A DNA stretch of 56,237 nucleotides. It comes from Variovorax soli NBRC 106424 (lineage in GTDB: Bacteria; Pseudomonadota; Gammaproteobacteria; Burkholderiales; Burkholderiaceae_C). How positions within the stretch are numbered: the first letter of the stretch is position 1; each line of letters begins with the position of its first letter. The notes beneath the pieces were generated by a model. That model was not told the origin of the DNA, ran no database searches, and was given only the letters and a program-made list of their open reading frames with translations. This document shows, one piece after another, positions 35,216 to 44,264 of the stretch. Made by a program: the position numbers and the translations under genes. The DNA lies in the NCBI RefSeq assembly GCF_001591385.1, contig NZ_BCUU01000025.1:1-56237 (forward strand). The letters are read 5' to 3'.

Positions 35216-36082
35216 TTATCTGTTTTGCCGCGGCGTTGTTGCCGGCGGCGGCTGTGACTGCGGCGCGCCCGGCCGGGCAGACGTCAGCTGCGTGTCGGCC
35301 GTGGAGGCCGTGGCGCGCGCCATGTCGGTCTCCAGCGTCGCGCGCCCGCTCATGCCGGGCAGCACGCCGGCGGGCGACTGGGGCACGGCGGCGATGACCT
35401 TCACCGTCTGGCTCACCGCGTCGACCGCGCCCGAGATTCGCAGGACGCGGGCCTGCAAGGTGCCCCCGGTCTCGTCGACCGTGAACGCGAGCTGCGAGCC
35501 CGGCTTGAGCCACGTCAGCCATTTGGAGGGCACGACCATGTGCAGCTCCAGCGGGCCGGCGCTCACGATCTTGATCAGCTTCTCGTTGGCGGCCGGCGTC
35601 TCGTTGACGCGCACGAGGGCCTCCACCACGCGCCCGGCAAAGGGTGCGACGACCTTGCAGCCCACCATGCGCTGGCGGATCGCGTCCGCCTGTGCGACCT
35701 TCTCCTGCTCCTTGAACTTTGCGATGTCCGCATCGGCGCGGCCCGTGGCATCCATGGACAGCAGTTCGGCCTGCACCACGGCATTGCGGGATTCCACTTC
35801 CGCACTGGCGCGTGCGGCGCGGAGTTCGGCGGCCAGCTGGCTGCAGTCGAAACTCACCAGCACGTCGCCGCGCCTGAAGCTGTCCCCTTCGCGAAACGGC
35901 ATCTGCACGATCCGCTCGGACACGGGCGAGGCCAGCACCGCCTCGTTCTCGGCGCGCAGCACGCCCCGGGCCGTGTTCGTATCGGCCACCGGAGCGGCTG
36001 CCCAGGCCTGTGCGGCCGCCAGCAGCGAACCGGTGCACCAGAACGCCAGCCGGACACGGCCGGCGCCGCCCCATGGACGCAT
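35216..36082 (-). CDS. Exported periplasmic adaptor (HlyD/RND MFP-like)
   Basis: This 288-residue protein has a signal peptide (WCTGSLLAAAQAWAAAP) instead of a membrane anchor, so it is probably soluble in the periplasm. The mature part has a lipoyl-like half (VLASPVSERIVQMPFREGD, GDVLVSFDCSQLAAEL), a helical hairpin and a beta-barrel (VAPFAGRVVEALVRVNE), the pattern of membrane fusion proteins. The ATG at 36082 gives the cleanest signal. A GTG at 36109, overlapping the TolC stop by 13 bases, is an alternative. It is the second adaptor of this operon, and it may form the outer collar that meets TolC. Confidence 0.8.
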   Translation of the reverse strand: MRPWGGAGRVRLAFWCTGSLLAAAQAWAAAPVADTNTARGVLRAENEAVLASPVSERIVQMPFREGDSFRRGDVLVSFDCSQLAAELRAARASAEVESRNAVVQAELLSMDATGRADADIAKFKEQEKVAQADAIRQRMVGCKVVAPFAGRVVEALVRVNETPAANEKLIKIVSAGPLELHMVVPSKWLTWLKPGSQLAFTVDETGGTLQARVLRISGAVDAVSQTVKVIAAVPQSPAGVLPGMSGRATLETDMARATASTADTQLTSARPGAPQSQPPPATTPRQNR

Positions 36083-36096
36083 GACGCTGCCCACCC

Positions 36097-37710
36097 CTAC
36101 CCCGCGCACGCGGCCGTGGGTTGCCAGGGTGCGCCGCAGCGCGCCACGTCCCGCGCAGAGACGGCGACAGCGTCATTGCGCTTGGACCACATGGTGCGCA
36201 GCCGCCCCGCCAGTTCGGACACCGACTGCGTGCTGCTCATGTCCGCCTCGACCGGGTCGATGCCCAGCGACGCGTAGACGTTGGCATAAGCGTTCTGCAG
36301 GTCGGCCAGCGCCAGGTCGTAACGGACGTTGGAGACCAGCGTATTCATCTGCTCGCGGATCTGCGTCTGCCGGCTCAGCTTCTCGGCCTTGTAGCCGGCA
36401 TCGATCTGCTGGCCGATGCGCCCCTGCACGTCGTTGTAGCGCTGCGCCGTCTTGAGCTCTTCGAGCCGCAGCGCGTAGCGCGCCCGGCTGACTTCGACCT
36501 GCGTGGCCACGGCGGTGGTCAGCGCCAGCTGGCGCTGGTCGAGCAGCTGCCCGGCCGCCTTGACCTGCTCCTGGTCGGCCGGAAGTCGGAACACGTTCAG
36601 GAGGTTCCAGCTGGCGCGGGCGCCCCAGCCGACCCAGTTGTTGTTCCAGAGGAAGTCGTTGGTGCTGTAGTCGGCGCCGAAGAACAGGCGCAGGCTCGGC
36701 AGGCTGCGCAGGTAGGCCGCGGTGGACTCCTGGTCGTTGCTGCGCAGCTGGTAGGCCACCTCGCGAAGCTCAGGCCTGTTCTCGATGGCGATCTTCAGCA
36801 GCGCGGCCGAGTTGTTGCCGTCGACACCCGGAATGTCCAGGTTGCGCCATTGAATGCTCTGCGAGGGCAAGGCCACGGTATACGGTGTGTTGGGCGCGAG
36901 ATTCATCAGCGCAGCCAGCTGCTGCTTCGCCACACCGAGCTCGCGGCCCAGCGACTGCGCGTCGCGGCGGATGCTGAGCAGCTCGCGCTGGTAGCTCAAG
37001 GGGCCCAGCGGCGCCGAGAGGCCCACCTTTTCCTGGCGCTCGGACTGGTCCAGCGCGGTTTGCGTGGCGCGCTCGAGCTCCTGGATCTGCGTCAGCAGGC
37101 GCTCGGCGCTCACCGCACGCCAGTAGGCGGTGCGCACGTCTTCGATCAGCCGGTTGATGACCTTGCGCTTGCGCTCATCCGCAATGCTCACGCGGTCCGC
37201 CGCCTGCTTGGCGCGCACATACGACAGGCCGAAGTCCAGAACGTCCCAACTGAGGGTGAGGTCGCTCTGGACAACGTTCTTCTCCGAAGACGTCGATGGC
37301 TCCAGCGAAGTCTGGCCGGTGAGCAGCGACTTGCTGATGCCGCCCGAGTAGTTGTCCCTGCCGCCGTAGTCGACCGTGGCCACCAGCTTGGGCAGCATGT
37401 CGTAGCGCGACAGGTCGAGTTCGCGCTGTGCCAGCGCCAGGTTCATCAGCTCGACGCGGCCGTCGAGGTTGTACTTGATGGCACGGGCCATCGCCTCGTA
37501 CAGGTCGATCGGGCCGGTGACCGGCTCCTGGTCCGCATTGGCACGCACCACCAGGTCTGCGGATCGCGCTTGGTTCTCGTTGGCGTCGAACGCCTTGGGC
37601 TGCACGGAACAGCCGGCGAGCAGCAGTGCGAGGAGCACGGCATGGGAAGTGCGAGTGCGGCGAGCGACGGCGCTCGGTGGGTTCAACGTGACAGTTGTTG
37701 TCTTGCTCAT
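36097..37710 (-). CDS. TolC family outer-membrane lipoprotein
   Basis: The 537-residue protein starts with a lipoprotein signal (LLALLLAGCSVQP). It then has the long alpha-helical repeats of TolC-type channels with coiled-coil segments, including LDLSRYDMLPKLV and SYVRAKQAADRVS. Such channels form the outer-membrane exit of type I secretion or efflux systems. A very good ribosome site (AAGGAGGAG) lies just before the ATG at 37710, which decides the start. It is the first gene of the minus-strand operon. The 547-base upstream gap is strongly AT-rich. No ABC ATPase gene follows in the operon. Confidence 0.9.
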   Translation of the reverse strand: MSKTTTVTLNPPSAVARRTRTSHAVLLALLLAGCSVQPKAFDANENQARSADLVVRANADQEPVTGPIDLYEAMARAIKYNLDGRVELMNLALAQRELDLSRYDMLPKLVATVDYGGRDNYSGGISKSLLTGQTSLEPSTSSEKNVVQSDLTLSWDVLDFGLSYVRAKQAADRVSIADERKRKVINRLIEDVRTAYWRAVSAERLLTQIQELERATQTALDQSERQEKVGLSAPLGPLSYQRELLSIRRDAQSLGRELGVAKQQLAALMNLAPNTPYTVALPSQSIQWRNLDIPGVDGNNSAALLKIAIENRPELREVAYQLRSNDQESTAAYLRSLPSLRLFFGADYSTNDFLWNNNWVGWGARASWNLLNVFRLPADQEQVKAAGQLLDQRQLALTTAVATQVEVSRARYALRLEELKTAQRYNDVQGRIGQQIDAGYKAEKLSRQTQIREQMNTLVSNVRYDLALADLQNAYANVYASLGIDPVEADMSSTQSVSELAGRLRTMWSKRNDAVAVSARDVARCGAPWQPTAACAG

Positions 37711-38257
37711 ACTCCTCCTTCGAACCGAAGAAAAATCGAAGAGCGGGGGCGCTATGGCGTCGCCTGCCTCGATGAATCCAGATTCAGTTTTGAGCACTCC
37801 GTAGGAAAGCCTCGGAGGCCACATTTGTTATCAACTGCATGTCGCAGCGGTTGCGCAACGATAGAACCGCTTATTGGGCTTTCAACATCCCAATTTGGTA
37901 ACAAGGTGTACAAAATCGAGCTCTATCACCCCGTTTCCCAGGAAATTCTTTCTAAATCAAGCAACTTTCTCAATTACAAATTTTTTCAACTGATTCGATT
38001 TATCCAGCCCAATTAGGTTCAAAATGCGCAATACTTTTCGGATTTCGGATAATCAAACCGCAGTCCATTAACGGAACGAGGCTATTGGAAATGGTCGGTG
38101 GCCAATCAAACATCCGGCACGAGACGCATTTTTAATACAAAAGTTGACCATCAATTTGGATTAGAAAAACCCATTCGCGACTAGAAATCGGCCGAGTTTT
38201 TTCCAAGCCAGGAAATGAAGGTGAACCGGCGACGCAACTGCGCCCCGCCATCGGCGC
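37711..38257. other. AT-rich non-coding region upstream of the TolC operon
   Basis: The 547-base gap holds no convincing gene. The segment from about 37820 to 38200 is much richer in A and T than the flanking DNA, with runs such as aaattttttcaa. It includes a short inverted pair, attggg and cccaat, at about 37874–37895. The region is the likely promoter and control region of the minus-strand operon. AT-rich stretches in GC-rich genomes are often bound by nucleoid proteins such as H-NS or MvaT; that is inference. Confidence 0.55.
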
Positions 38258-39238
38258 TCAGGCCGTTTGGCGCAGGTACGCGGTCCAACCGACCACCAGC
38301 GGAAAGCTGAAGAAGGCGGCGACCGTGGTCCAGAGGATGATGCGCGCGATGCGCCCGTTGTCGGCCCCGAATCGCTCCGCCAGCATCGACACGTTGCTCG
38401 CACTCGGCAGGGCAGCCATCAGCACCAGCGCACCGCAGGTCGGAAGGCTCAGCGGCATCCCCATGGCGCGTACCACCAGGGCCGCGGCAAGCACCAGCAG
38501 CGGGTGGACAACCAGCTTCACCAGCACGACGGGCAGCACGTCGCCCAGCGGCGCCCGGCCTCTCGCCTCGCGTGCCAGCATGGCCGAGCGCGCCAGCACC
38601 GCGCCGATGGTGAAGAGCGCGACCGGTGATGCGGCGTCGCCCAGCATCGCGATGGTTCGCTCGGCCGGCCCCGGCAGCTTGTAGCCGGCCGCCGAGGCCA
38701 GCCCGCCCAGCAGGATGGCCCAGGGCATCGGGTTGCGCAGCACACCCGCCAGGGCCTTGCGCATGGCTTGCGCAGCGCCGTGGCTGCCCGCCGCATCCAG
38801 CCGAGACAGGGCGATGCACAGCGATGTGGTGATCACCATGTCGAAGGTCATGCTGATGATCACCGGCCCCACCGCCTGCGCCCCCAGGATGGCCGTCAGC
38901 AGCGGCACCCCCATGAAGCCCGTATTGGGAAAGGCCGCCACCAGGGCGCCGAAGGAGGCGTCGTTCCAGCCGATGCGCTCGTTGCGGCTGAAGGCCACCA
39001 CCGCGCCCACCGTGACCAGCGCACACGCGCCCCATACCAGCGCCACGCTGCCGTCAAGCAGTTGCGCAATGGGCGTGCCAGCGCCGAAGCGATACAGCAT
39101 GCACGGCAGCGCAAAGTACAGAACGAAGGCGTTGAGCCCGGGAATGGCCTCCAGCGGCAGCACCCGGCTGCGGGCGGCCACATAGCCGGCGGCGACCAGG
39201 GCAAAGAAGGGGATGGTGACGAGGAAGATTTGAAGCAC
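38258..39238 (-). CDS. AEC (auxin efflux carrier) family transporter
   Basis: A 326-residue inner-membrane protein of about ten helices, with the AEC features VTIPFFALVAAGYVAAR at the start, FPNTGFMGVPLLTAILG in the middle and LMAALPSASNVSMLAERFG near the end. AEC family members move organic acids or similar compounds. I chose a GTG start at 39238, since the reading frame upstream lacks membrane character. It is divergent from the Rep gene with a gap of 126 bases. The substrate is unknown. Confidence 0.86.
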   Translation of the reverse strand: MLQIFLVTIPFFALVAAGYVAARSRVLPLEAIPGLNAFVLYFALPCMLYRFGAGTPIAQLLDGSVALVWGACALVTVGAVVAFSRNERIGWNDASFGALVAAFPNTGFMGVPLLTAILGAQAVGPVIISMTFDMVITTSLCIALSRLDAAGSHGAAQAMRKALAGVLRNPMPWAILLGGLASAAGYKLPGPAERTIAMLGDAASPVALFTIGAVLARSAMLAREARGRAPLGDVLPVVLVKLVVHPLLVLAAALVVRAMGMPLSLPTCGALVLMAALPSASNVSMLAERFGADNGRIARIILWTTVAAFFSFPLVVGWTAYLRQTA

Positions 39239-39364
39239 GAGGCTGCGGATTGTCGCTGCCTGCCCTCTTTCGGGCGCTTCGTCCGGCTTCGTGATGCGAA
39301 AAGCACCGCCCGTATCATTGGCCCGCCCCGCCGTCCCCCGCCTCGCGCGACTCCTCTTTCTCCA

Positions 39365-41458
39365 ATGTCCGGTCTCAATCTCGCTCAACAGGAAGCTGTC
39401 AACTACATGCACGGGCCCTGCCTGGTCCTGGCCGGCGCGGGCTCGGGCAAGACGCGGGTGATCACCATGAAGATCGCGCGCCTGATCCAGGCCGGGCTGG
39501 AGCCGCAGCGCATTGCCGCCATCACCTTCACCAACAAGGCGGCCGCGGAAATGCGCGAGCGCGCCAAGGGGCTGATCGGCAAGGATGCGCGCAAGGTGGT
39601 GGTGTGCACCTTCCACGCGCTGGGCGTTCGAATGATGCGCGAGGACGGCGCGGTGCTGGGCCTCAAGCCCCAGTTCAGCATCCTCGACGCGGACGACGTG
39701 ACCAAGATCCTGAAGGACGCCGGCGGCACGTCGGATGCCGCCACGGCGCGCATCTGGCAGTGGACCATCAGCAAATGGAAGAACATGGGCCTGAACTCGG
39801 CGCAGGCCGAGGCGCAGGCCGCGGACGACAACGAGCGAATCATCGCGCGCATCATGGCCCGCTATGAAGAGCGCCTGACGGCCTACCAGAGCGTGGACTT
39901 CGACGACCTGATCGGCATGCCGCTGAAGCTGCTGAAGGACTTCGAGCAGGTGCGATCGAAATGGCAGGCGGCCCTGGGACATGTGCTGGTGGACGAGTAC
40001 CAGGACACCAACGCCACCCAGTACGAGGTGCTCAAGGCCCTGGTGGGCGAGCGCGGCCGCTTCACCGCCGTGGGCGACGACGACCAGTCCATCTACGGCT
40101 GGCGCGGCGCCACGCTGGACAACCTGCGCAAGCTGCCGGTGGACTTTCCCAGCCTCAAGGTGGTGAAGCTCGAGCAGAACTACCGCTCGACCAGCGCCAT
40201 CCTGCGTGCGGCCAATAACGTGATCGGCCCCAACCCCAAGCTCTTTCCCAAGACGCTGTTCTCCGAACTGGGCGAGGGCGAGCCGGTGCGCGTGGTCGAC
40301 TGCGACAACGAGCAGCACGAGGCCGAGCGCGCAGTGGCCCGCATCAAGAGCCTGCGCGAGAACAGCGCGCACAAGGAGTTTCGCGACTTCGCGGTGCTCT
40401 ACCGCGCCAACCACCAGGCCCGCGTGTTCGAGCAGGCGCTGCGCCGCGCGCAGATTCCGTACAAGGTCTCGGGCGGCCAGAGTTTCTTCGACAAGGCCGA
40501 GATCAAGGACCTGTGCGGCTGGTTTCGCCTGTGGGTCAACAACGACGACGACCCGGCCTTCCTGCGCGCCGTCACCACACCCAAGCGCGGCATCGGCCAC
40601 ACCACGCTGCAGAGCCTGGGCGTGTTCGCCAGCCAGTACAAGCTCAGCCTGTTCGAGGCGCTGTTCAGCTCCTCGCTGCCCAGCGTGATGAGCAAACGCG
40701 CACTCGACGGCCTGCACGAGTTCGGCCGCTACATCAACGACCTGGAATACCGCGCCCGCCACACCCTGGGCGCAGAAGATGCGCGCGCTTTTCTCAACAC
40801 CTGGCTCAAGGAAATCGAGTACGAGAAGCATTTGTACGACGGCGAGGACAGCGAGCAGGCCGCGGCCAGCCGCTGGACCAACGTGATGGAGTTCTGCGAC
40901 TGGATGGCCCAGCGCTGCGGCGGCCAGGTCGACGATGCCTCCGGCGCGAACATGGCCGACGGCGAACGCAAGAGCCTGATGGAAGTGGCGCAGACCATCT
41001 CGCTGCTTTCCACCATCAGCGAGCGCGAGCAGGAGCAGAACGTGGTCACGCTGTCGACGCTGCATGCATCCAAGGGACTGGAGTGGCCGCATGTGCTGCT
41101 CGTGGGCGTGAACGAAGGCCTGCTGCCCTTCAAGCTCGACGATGACGAAGGCCGGCAGGAGAAGGTGGCGGAGAACACCCTGGAGCGCCTGCAGGAAGAA
41201 CGCCGCCTGATGTACGTGGGCATCACCCGCGCGCAGCGCAGCCTGGCGGTGAGCTGGACCAAGAAGCGCAAGAAGGGCCGCGAGATGGTGGCCGCGCAGC
41301 CCAGCCGCTTCATCGCCGAAATGGCGCTGGACAAGAGCACCGCCAAGGAAGACCCGCGCGAAAAGCTCAAGGCGTTGCGTGCCGAGTTCGCCAAGCGCGC
41401 TGCCGACAACGCCGTGGCTGCCGCGGCCTCCGCCGGCGCTGCGCCCACCGGCTCATGA
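39365..41458 (+). CDS. rep: ATP-dependent DNA helicase Rep (UvrD/Rep type)
   Basis: The 697-residue protein has the SF1 helicase pattern: LAGAGSGKT (about residues 22–30), AAITFTNKAA, LVDEYQDTN, GDDDQSIYGWRGA, LEQNYRST, TLSTLHASKGLEW and YVGITRAQ. The length and the gapped middle domain match Rep, the 3'-5' helicase that helps forks pass obstacles. It lacks the long C-terminal nuclease tail of AddA/RecB. The ATG at 39365 is 126 bases from the divergent AEC start. Its stop overlaps the start of a small lipoprotein gene (ATGA type). Confidence 0.93.
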   Translation: MSGLNLAQQEAVNYMHGPCLVLAGAGSGKTRVITMKIARLIQAGLEPQRIAAITFTNKAAAEMRERAKGLIGKDARKVVVCTFHALGVRMMREDGAVLGLKPQFSILDADDVTKILKDAGGTSDAATARIWQWTISKWKNMGLNSAQAEAQAADDNERIIARIMARYEERLTAYQSVDFDDLIGMPLKLLKDFEQVRSKWQAALGHVLVDEYQDTNATQYEVLKALVGERGRFTAVGDDDQSIYGWRGATLDNLRKLPVDFPSLKVVKLEQNYRSTSAILRAANNVIGPNPKLFPKTLFSELGEGEPVRVVDCDNEQHEAERAVARIKSLRENSAHKEFRDFAVLYRANHQARVFEQALRRAQIPYKVSGGQSFFDKAEIKDLCGWFRLWVNNDDDPAFLRAVTTPKRGIGHTTLQSLGVFASQYKLSLFEALFSSSLPSVMSKRALDGLHEFGRYINDLEYRARHTLGAEDARAFLNTWLKEIEYEKHLYDGEDSEQAAASRWTNVMEFCDWMAQRCGGQVDDASGANMADGERKSLMEVAQTISLLSTISEREQEQNVVTLSTLHASKGLEWPHVLLVGVNEGLLPFKLDDDEGRQEKVAENTLERLQEERRLMYVGITRAQRSLAVSWTKKRKKGREMVAAQPSRFIAEMALDKSTAKEDPREKLKALRAEFAKRAADNAVAAAASAGAAPTGS

Positions 41459-41898
41459 TGCGCGGCAAGATCGCTGCCGCCGCCCTGGTGGCCTGTTGCT
41501 GCCTGCTGGCGGCCTGCGCCCAGCAGCCGCCCAGGAATCCAAATTGCCCGCAAAGCGCATCGGAGCTTCCCATCCAGTCGCTCTACGGCAGTTGGGAAGC
41601 GCGCATCGAGGGCCAGGACGGCAGCGCCACCATGGTGCTGCGGCGCCATCCCGAATACGACGGTGTGCGCGGCACCATCCAGCGCGCCGGCCAGCCGCCT
41701 GCGCAATTGGCGGGCGACATCGACCCCGAGGGCCAGCTCGCGCTCGACGAGTCGCAGGACGGCAAATCGATCAGCGCCAGCTGGTCGGGCGCCCTGAAAC
41801 CCGACTCCTGCGGCAAGGAGTTCACCGGCAGCTGGTACCGGTCCTCCGACGACAGCCATCACCCCTTCGTGCTGCGCCGAAGCGGCACATGGAACTGA
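41455..41898 (+). CDS. Small lipoprotein, unknown function
   Basis: The 147-residue protein has a signal sequence ending in the lipobox LLAACAQQP. The mature part is short and beta-rich with a repeated G-x-W pattern (YGSWEARIEGQDG, GSWYRSSDD), which suggests a small barrel or sandwich. It has two more cysteines (NPNCPQ and KPDSCGKE), perhaps bonded. It starts inside the Rep stop codon and its end overlaps the phospholipase A gene by 10 bases. That overlap suggests translational coupling with pldA. The role is not known. Confidence 0.75.
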   Translation: MMRGKIAAAALVACCCLLAACAQQPPRNPNCPQSASELPIQSLYGSWEARIEGQDGSATMVLRRHPEYDGVRGTIQRAGQPPAQLAGDIDPEGQLALDESQDGKSISASWSGALKPDSCGKEFTGSWYRSSDDSHHPFVLRRSGTWN

Positions 41899-43118
41899 AA
41901 ACGACGATGCACCACTCCTCCATCGCGCGCGCGGTGGCGAGCCTGCTCGCCACTTCGTGCACATCCTCTTTTCTTCTTCTTGCGCTGCCTGCCCATGCGC
42001 AAGGCACATCCAAGCCCTGGCCGGGCAGCGACCTGGGCTGGCAGCAATGCCAACGCATCACAGGCGACAACGACGCGCGCCTTGCCTGTTTCGACCGGTG
42101 GGCACGCGACCAGCAGGCGCAGCCAGCCACGGCCACGGGCGTTGCGCCCGCCGCTGCGGCGAACGCCTCCGCCAGCCCGGCACCCGCAAGCCCTGCAGCG
42201 AGCGCGGCAACAGCACAGCCGCTGCCCCCGGTGGACTCGACCATCCCCGCCACCCGCGTCATCACCGCAAGCGACGATGCCTGCCGCGATCGCCAGTACT
42301 CGACCCTGTCGCGCTTCTGGGAACTGGAAGACGGCACCAGTTGCGGCACCTTCAGCCTGCGCGGCTACCGGCCCATCGACGTGAGCTTTGCAATGGCCAC
42401 CGAGCCGCCACAGACGCCCACCTCGCCCGCGCCCAACCACACCGGCACACCCATGGACTACCAGCCGGGCGAGATGCGGCTGAACCTTTCGCTGCGCACC
42501 AAGCTCGCGCAGGGCATGCTCACCGGCGCCGACCCGACGCGCAAGGACTCGCTGTGGTTCGGCTACACGCAGCAGTCGACCTGGCAGGTGTTCAACACCG
42601 ATCTGTCGCGCCCCTTCCGCACCACCGACCATGAACCCGAGGTGATGTACGTCTACCCGACGGACATGCACCTGCCCGGCGGCTGGCGCTGGCGCTACGC
42701 CGGCGCCGGCCTGGCACACCAGTCCAACGGCCAGAGCGATCCGTATTCGCGCAGCTGGAACCGCATCTACCTGATGGGCGGCGTGGAACTGGACAACCGC
42801 TTTGTTTTCAACGCCCGCGCCTGGAAGCGCATCAGCGAAGACCCAGAGGACGACGACAACCCCGACATCACCGACTACATCGGCCGCATCGAGCTGGCCG
42901 GCTGGTGGTATCCGGACAGCAAGAACGCGCTGGGCCTGACGGTGCGCACCTGGGGCAAGGGATCGCAGCGCCTGGAATGGACGCACACCCTGGGCGACCC
43001 GGCCACCAGCAACGTGCGCCTCGTGGCGCAGGTGTTCAACGGCTACGGCGACACGCTGGTGGACTACAACCGCAAGCGCACCGTGTTCAGTGTCGGCTTG
43101 CGGCTGGTGGATTTCTAG
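41889..43118 (+). CDS. pldA: Outer-membrane phospholipase A
   Basis: The 409-residue protein has a signal peptide (LLLALPAHAQ). A low-complexity Ala/Pro linker leads to an OMPLA barrel with the catalytic motif in GLAHQSNGQSDPYSRSWN, which holds the histidine, serine and asparagine of PldA. Strands alternate afterwards, ending in VGLRLVDF with a terminal phenylalanine, as outer-membrane barrels usually do. The enzyme hydrolyses phospholipids in the outer leaflet and is active as a calcium-dependent dimer. Two starts are possible (41889 and 41907); both keep the signal. Its stop shares the bases ctag with the convergent SMP-30 gene. Confidence 0.92.
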   Translation: MELKTTMHHSSIARAVASLLATSCTSSFLLLALPAHAQGTSKPWPGSDLGWQQCQRITGDNDARLACFDRWARDQQAQPATATGVAPAAAANASASPAPASPAASAATAQPLPPVDSTIPATRVITASDDACRDRQYSTLSRFWELEDGTSCGTFSLRGYRPIDVSFAMATEPPQTPTSPAPNHTGTPMDYQPGEMRLNLSLRTKLAQGMLTGADPTRKDSLWFGYTQQSTWQVFNTDLSRPFRTTDHEPEVMYVYPTDMHLPGGWRWRYAGAGLAHQSNGQSDPYSRSWNRIYLMGGVELDNRFVFNARAWKRISEDPEDDDNPDITDYIGRIELAGWWYPDSKNALGLTVRTWGKGSQRLEWTHTLGDPATSNVRLVAQVFNGYGDTLVDYNRKRTVFSVGLRLVDF

Positions 43119-44047
43119 CGCTTTGCCGGCCGCGTATTCACGTAAATCGAATACAGCGACGAGGTGGCGCAGATGAAAAGGCGGTTGAGCTTGGGCCCGC
43201 CGAAGCAGACATTGGCCACCGCTTCGGGCACTCGGATCTTGCCCAGCAGCGTGCCGTCGGGCGCGATGCAATGCACGCCGTCGCCGGCGCCCGCCCACAG
43301 GTTGCCATGCGCGTCGACGCGGAAGCCGTCGAAGAGGCCGCTCTCGCATTCGGCGAACACCTCGCCGCCTGACAGACCGATGCCGTCCGCGCCCACCCGG
43401 TAGCGCCGGATGTGATGCGGCCCGCCTTCCACATGGGTCGCGCCGGTGTCGGCCACATACAGCAGCTGCTCGTCGGGCGAGAAGGCCAGGCCGTTGGGCT
43501 GCACGAAGCCCTCGGCCACGCAGCGCACCTCGTCCAGGGATGGCGCGATGCGGTAGACGCACTGCGCGCCGATCTCGTTGGGCGACTTGTCGCCTTCATA
43601 GTCGCTGTCGATGCCGTAGCTCGGATCGGTGAACCAGATACTGCCGTCGGACTTCACCACCACGTCGTTGGGCGAATTGAAGCGCTTGCCGCCGATGTGC
43701 GAGGCGAGGATGCGGCGCGTGCCGTCATGCTCGGTGCGGGAGATGCAGCGTCCGCGGTGCTCGCAGGACACGAGCCGGCCTTCGTGGTCGACCGTGTGCC
43801 CGTTGGTGTTCATCGCCGGCTGGCGGAACACCGAGACGGAGCCGTCGCACTCGTCCCAGCGCAGCATGCGGTCGTTGGGAATGTCGGACCACACGAGGTA
43901 CCGGCCCGCGGCGAACCACGCAGGGCCCTCGGCCCAGCGGCTGCCTGTGTGCAGCTTTTCGAGCGAGACGTGGCCGAAGACGAACTGGCGAAAACGCGGG
44001 TCGCGCACCTCGAGGGTGGGATGCTGCGGTTGTGTTTCGACGGACAA
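43115..44047 (-). CDS. SMP-30/gluconolactonase/LRE-like family protein
   Basis: The 310-residue protein is a six-bladed propeller of the SMP-30 family: WAEGPAWFAAGRYLVWSDI at the metal-binding start, NTNGHTVDHEGRLV, SPNDVVVKSDGSIWFTDP and QPNGLAFSPDEQLLYVADT. Members are lactonases that hydrolyse sugar lactones with a divalent metal. I chose a TTG at 44047, because the frame upstream runs through a terminator and an att site, and GGAGG lies about 9 bases before this TTG. Its 3' end shares the four bases ctag (43115–43118) with pldA. Confidence 0.85.
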   Translation of the reverse strand: MSVETQPQHPTLEVRDPRFRQFVFGHVSLEKLHTGSRWAEGPAWFAAGRYLVWSDIPNDRMLRWDECDGSVSVFRQPAMNTNGHTVDHEGRLVSCEHRGRCISRTEHDGTRRILASHIGGKRFNSPNDVVVKSDGSIWFTDPSYGIDSDYEGDKSPNEIGAQCVYRIAPSLDEVRCVAEGFVQPNGLAFSPDEQLLYVADTGATHVEGGPHHIRRYRVGADGIGLSGGEVFAECESGLFDGFRVDAHGNLWAGAGDGVHCIAPDGTLLGKIRVPEAVANVCFGGPKLNRLFICATSSLYSIYVNTRPAKR

Positions 44048-44113
44048 AGGCGAGGCCCTCCAGGGTTTGGGACGCGCGTATGGTGCCCAAATCCTGCGGA
44101 TCGCCAAAAGGAA

Positions 44114-44146
44114 AAGCCCCAAGTGCTTTTGAAACACTTGGGGCTT
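44114..44146 (-). terminator. Terminator hairpin at the left island junction
   Basis: A perfect 12-bp stem, aagccccaagtg (44114–44125) and cacttggggctt (44135–44146), closes a 9-base loop. On the minus strand it is followed by a T-rich stretch, so it would end transcripts coming from the tRNA-Phe side. It lies next to the left att site. It probably was the original tRNA-Phe terminator before the island inserted. Confidence 0.75.
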
Positions 44147-44147
44147 G

Positions 44148-44164
44148 AATTTGGTGGCTGGGGC
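44148..44164. other. Left attachment site of the tRNA-Phe island
   Basis: The bases aatttggtggctggggc match the 3' end of tRNA-Phe and the base-pairs downstream (51287–51304) with one base missing. It sits between the terminator hairpin and the integrase gene. It is best read as the distal copy of the attachment site left by integration at the tRNA end. Confidence 0.7.
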
Positions 44165-44264
44165 TCTATTGAAAGATGGGCGCCAGGCCGCCAAAAACCT
44201 CGGCCTGACCTAGCGGACATCGACTGGTTACTGCAATAGTTACTTCAGATCGGAGTCCCCATAG

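Noticed and set aside
44148..44164. A second tRNA copy at the left junction
   Set aside because: Only about 13 bases match the tRNA 3' end; no cloverleaf can be built, so it is an att remnant.
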